From NCBI GenBank assembly GCA_027334785.1, contig DAHWQF010000182.1:1-6798 (forward strand): a stretch of DNA of 6,798 nucleotides, in the 5' to 3' direction. Shown here piece by piece: positions 5,833 through 6,798 of the stretch (position 1 is its first letter; each line of letters begins with the position of its first letter). This DNA is from Acidimicrobiaceae bacterium (GTDB taxonomy: Bacteria; Actinomycetota; Acidimicrobiia; Acidimicrobiales; Palsa-688). The position numbers and the translations under genes are program-made. The notes below the pieces were generated by a model. The model was given only the letters and a program-made list of their open reading frames with translations. It made no database searches and was not told the DNA's origin.

Positions 5833-6641
5833 GTCATTCCGAACTCGCCGAGTGGATGCAGCAGTCGGCCCGTGCTACCAGAACTATGCTGATGTTGTGG
5901 ATCGTCGGTCCCGGAGGGATAATTGGGGCTTGGCTGAAGCTGAAAGGTCGAGCCGGTCCCGGTGATACCTCGCTCTGCCTGCAAATCGTATGGCTATCAG
6001 CTGGCCATGCCGCGCGTCGGTCTCGGGATACTCTGCATCGGAGGCGCGAGGTGCCAACCCCTCACCTGAGCTGTGCGCGCTGCAGGGGTGCATGGACCCT
6101 CGAGGGCACCTAACCCCGTTCCTTGCGCGAAGGGGGCGAGCCCCGTCCCGGCGGCAGCACTTCCCCGAACGTGCCGAGGACCTCTCTACGCTGTTCGAAG
6201 CACTGCCGGCCGAGACATGCACGCTCGAGCCGAGCGTCATGCCGGCGCGCGGGTGACGTCTACCCCGCCCAGCTAGTCGCTCGCCGACATCGTGGTCACC
6301 GCAATCTGCTGGCGGGCCTCGTGGCCTTCCGATGGCCAGCCACGCGTTGACGCATTTCCGCTCCCGATCCCTTGAACTGGAGCTTTGCCGGGCCCCGCGA
6401 CACCATCCTAGGCAGCAGCCAACCTGGTTCCCCATGCGGCTACGCCCCCATCCCTGTTGCCGTAACGAGCACAACTTCGCGTGACGCGCACCCCACTCCA
6501 TCCCCCGGGCAACAGCAAGGTTGGCCTCACCAATCAGCTCCGCGGACGGGTCGTCATGCAAAGCTGACCCATTCTTATCTAAAGATGTCGGTAACAAGTG
6601 CTACCTAATCTTGTTGACGCTCACGCATGCCCCTTAGTCCT
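5833..6641. other. About 800 bp without a convincing gene between divergent promoters
   Basis: Open frames exist here on both strands (for example 5884-6597 minus, 5823-6113 plus, 5990-6256 plus). They lack good SD sequences, are rich in Arg, Ser, Gly and Cys as GC-rich off-frames are, and match no family I recognise. No tRNA or transposase signature is seen. What can be seen is a set of GC hairpins, the best at 6205-6246, with smaller ones near 6087-6110 and 6318-6343, and a more AT-rich stretch at about 6565-6625. It could be regulatory DNA, an unrecognised RNA gene or a decayed gene. Confidence 0.5.
6205..6246. repeat. Long imperfect inverted repeat / hairpin in the divergent intergenic region
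   Basis: The core is ACGCTCG (6221-6227), loop AGC, CGAGCGT (6231-6237). It extends after one bulged C to CATG (6216-6219) with CATG (6238-6241), and after a six-base bulge to GCCGG (6205-6209) with CCGGC (6242-6246). That gives 16 pairs in all. No T-tract follows on either strand, so it is not a standard intrinsic terminator. Its function is unknown. Confidence 0.45.
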
Positions 6642-6670
6642 TTGACAGCCGCACAAGTTACTGGTACGAT
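6642..6670 (+). promoter_or_regulatory. Strong sigma-70-type promoter of the malic enzyme gene
   Basis: TTGACA (6642-6647) is a perfect -35. A 17-base spacer ends in TGG, giving an extended -10 (TGn), followed by TACGAT (6665-6670), a common actinobacterial -10 form. The predicted start is near 6677, leaving a leader of about 67 bases before the ATG at 6744. Confidence 0.75.
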
Positions 6671-6693
6671 CATTCCGCAATCCAAACCATATC

Positions 6694-6708
6694 TTCCGGA
6701 TAGTGGAA
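6694..6708. promoter_or_regulatory. Imperfect palindrome related to the malate synthase operator
   Basis: TTCCGGATAGTGGAA has TTCC and GGAA arms separated by seven bases, exactly as in TTCCGCTATGCGGAA at 5773-5787. The two 15-mers agree at ten positions. It lies 23 bases downstream of the -10 of the malic-enzyme promoter, a placement similar to that of the other copy. A lone TTCCGC half-site also occurs at 6673-6678. Confidence 0.4.
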
Positions 6709-6723
6709 GTCAGCCACTTCGGA
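6695..6723 (+). promoter_or_regulatory. Hairpin in the malic enzyme 5' leader
   Basis: TCCG (6695-6698) and AGTGG (6702-6706) pair with CCACT (6714-6718) and CGGA (6720-6723) around a seven-base loop, with a small internal loop (GAT opposite T). It ends five bases before the GAGGGGG ribosome binding site (6728-6734). It overlaps the imperfect palindrome, so the repeat may act in RNA instead of, or as well as, in DNA. Confidence 0.35.
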
Positions 6724-6743
6724 CATTGAGGGGGTCTGGTCCC

Positions 6744-6798
6744 ATGCCCAGCCAACCGAGCCCGGGCTACGCCGTCACAGTCCGCGTGGAGGTGCCTG
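6744..6798 (+). CDS. Probable NAD-type malic enzyme, first 18 codons only
   Basis: ATG at 6744 opens MPSQPSPGYAVTVRVEVP and runs off the right edge. The pattern of a short polar start followed by Y-x-V/L-TVR-x-E-x-P resembles the N-terminus of actinobacterial malic enzymes with an N-terminal ACT-like region, which oxidatively decarboxylate malate to pyruvate. GAGGGGG lies nine bases upstream, and a strong promoter and leader precede it, so a gene start here is well supported. The identity rests on 18 residues plus the neighbouring malate synthase, which makes malate. Another ACT-domain protein is possible. Confidence 0.55.
   Translation, partial: MPSQPSPGYAVTVRVEVP

Noticed and set aside
5823..6113. 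Plus-strand 96-codon frame with a hydrophobic stretch (MLMLWIVGPGGIIGAWLKL)
   Set aside because: TTG start without an SD, lying over the malate synthase promoter, and a low-quality second half; no family recognised.
5990..6256. Plus-strand 88-codon frame and overlapping frames to 6350
   Set aside because: Several overlapping frames are open at once, as expected for GC-rich DNA; none has a supported start or a known motif.
5884..6597. Minus-strand 237-codon frame upstream of malate synthase
   Set aside because: TTG start without a clear SD, composition rich in Arg, Ser, Gly and Cys, no recognisable motif; it looks like an off-frame of GC-rich noncoding DNA, although residues 10-40 look mildly protein-like.

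Overview
The window is high-GC DNA that reads like an actinobacterial chromosome. This is inferred from the GC-rich codon use, a TTG start with a strong Shine-Dalgarno (SD), TAnnnT-type -10 boxes and the style of the malate synthase and malic-enzyme N-termini. No marker gene fixes the taxon. I see no rRNA, tRNA, CRISPR array, insertion sequence or phage gene.

Layout, left to right. (1) Positions 1-3892, minus strand: a carbohydrate-uptake ABC operon read right to left. It holds a substrate-binding protein (2603-3892), a MalF-type permease (1394-2416), a MalG-type permease (513-1397), and an enolase-superfamily enzyme whose first 172 codons are present (1-516) and which runs off the left edge. 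The last three genes are joined by two ATGA stop/start overlaps. A 186-bp gap with a strong GC hairpin separates the binding protein from the permeases. No ABC ATPase gene is present. (2) Positions 3893-4150: a 258-bp leader with one CCTCC segment that can pair with three different GGAGG segments, plus a possible 13-codon leader ORF ending against the SD of the binding-protein gene. (3) Positions 4151-5755, minus strand: complete malate synthase A with a TTG start. (4) Positions 5756-6743: a 988-bp divergent intergenic region with a promoter at each end, a TTCCG-type palindrome just downstream of each promoter, and about 800 bp in between with hairpins but no convincing gene. (5) Positions 6744-6798, plus strand: the first 18 codons of what looks like an NAD-type malic enzyme.

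How the parts may work together (inference): the ABC system imports a sugar or sugar acid and the enolase-superfamily enzyme probably dehydrates a sugar acid. Malate synthase condenses glyoxylate with acetyl-CoA to malate, and malic enzyme converts malate to pyruvate. If the imported compound is degraded by a route yielding glycolaldehyde or glyoxylate, as in Dahms-type pentose oxidation, these genes would form one catabolic unit. The paired palindromes suggest that malate synthase and malic enzyme are co-regulated. The most unusual signals are these paired palindromes and the SD/anti-SD network in the binding-protein leader.
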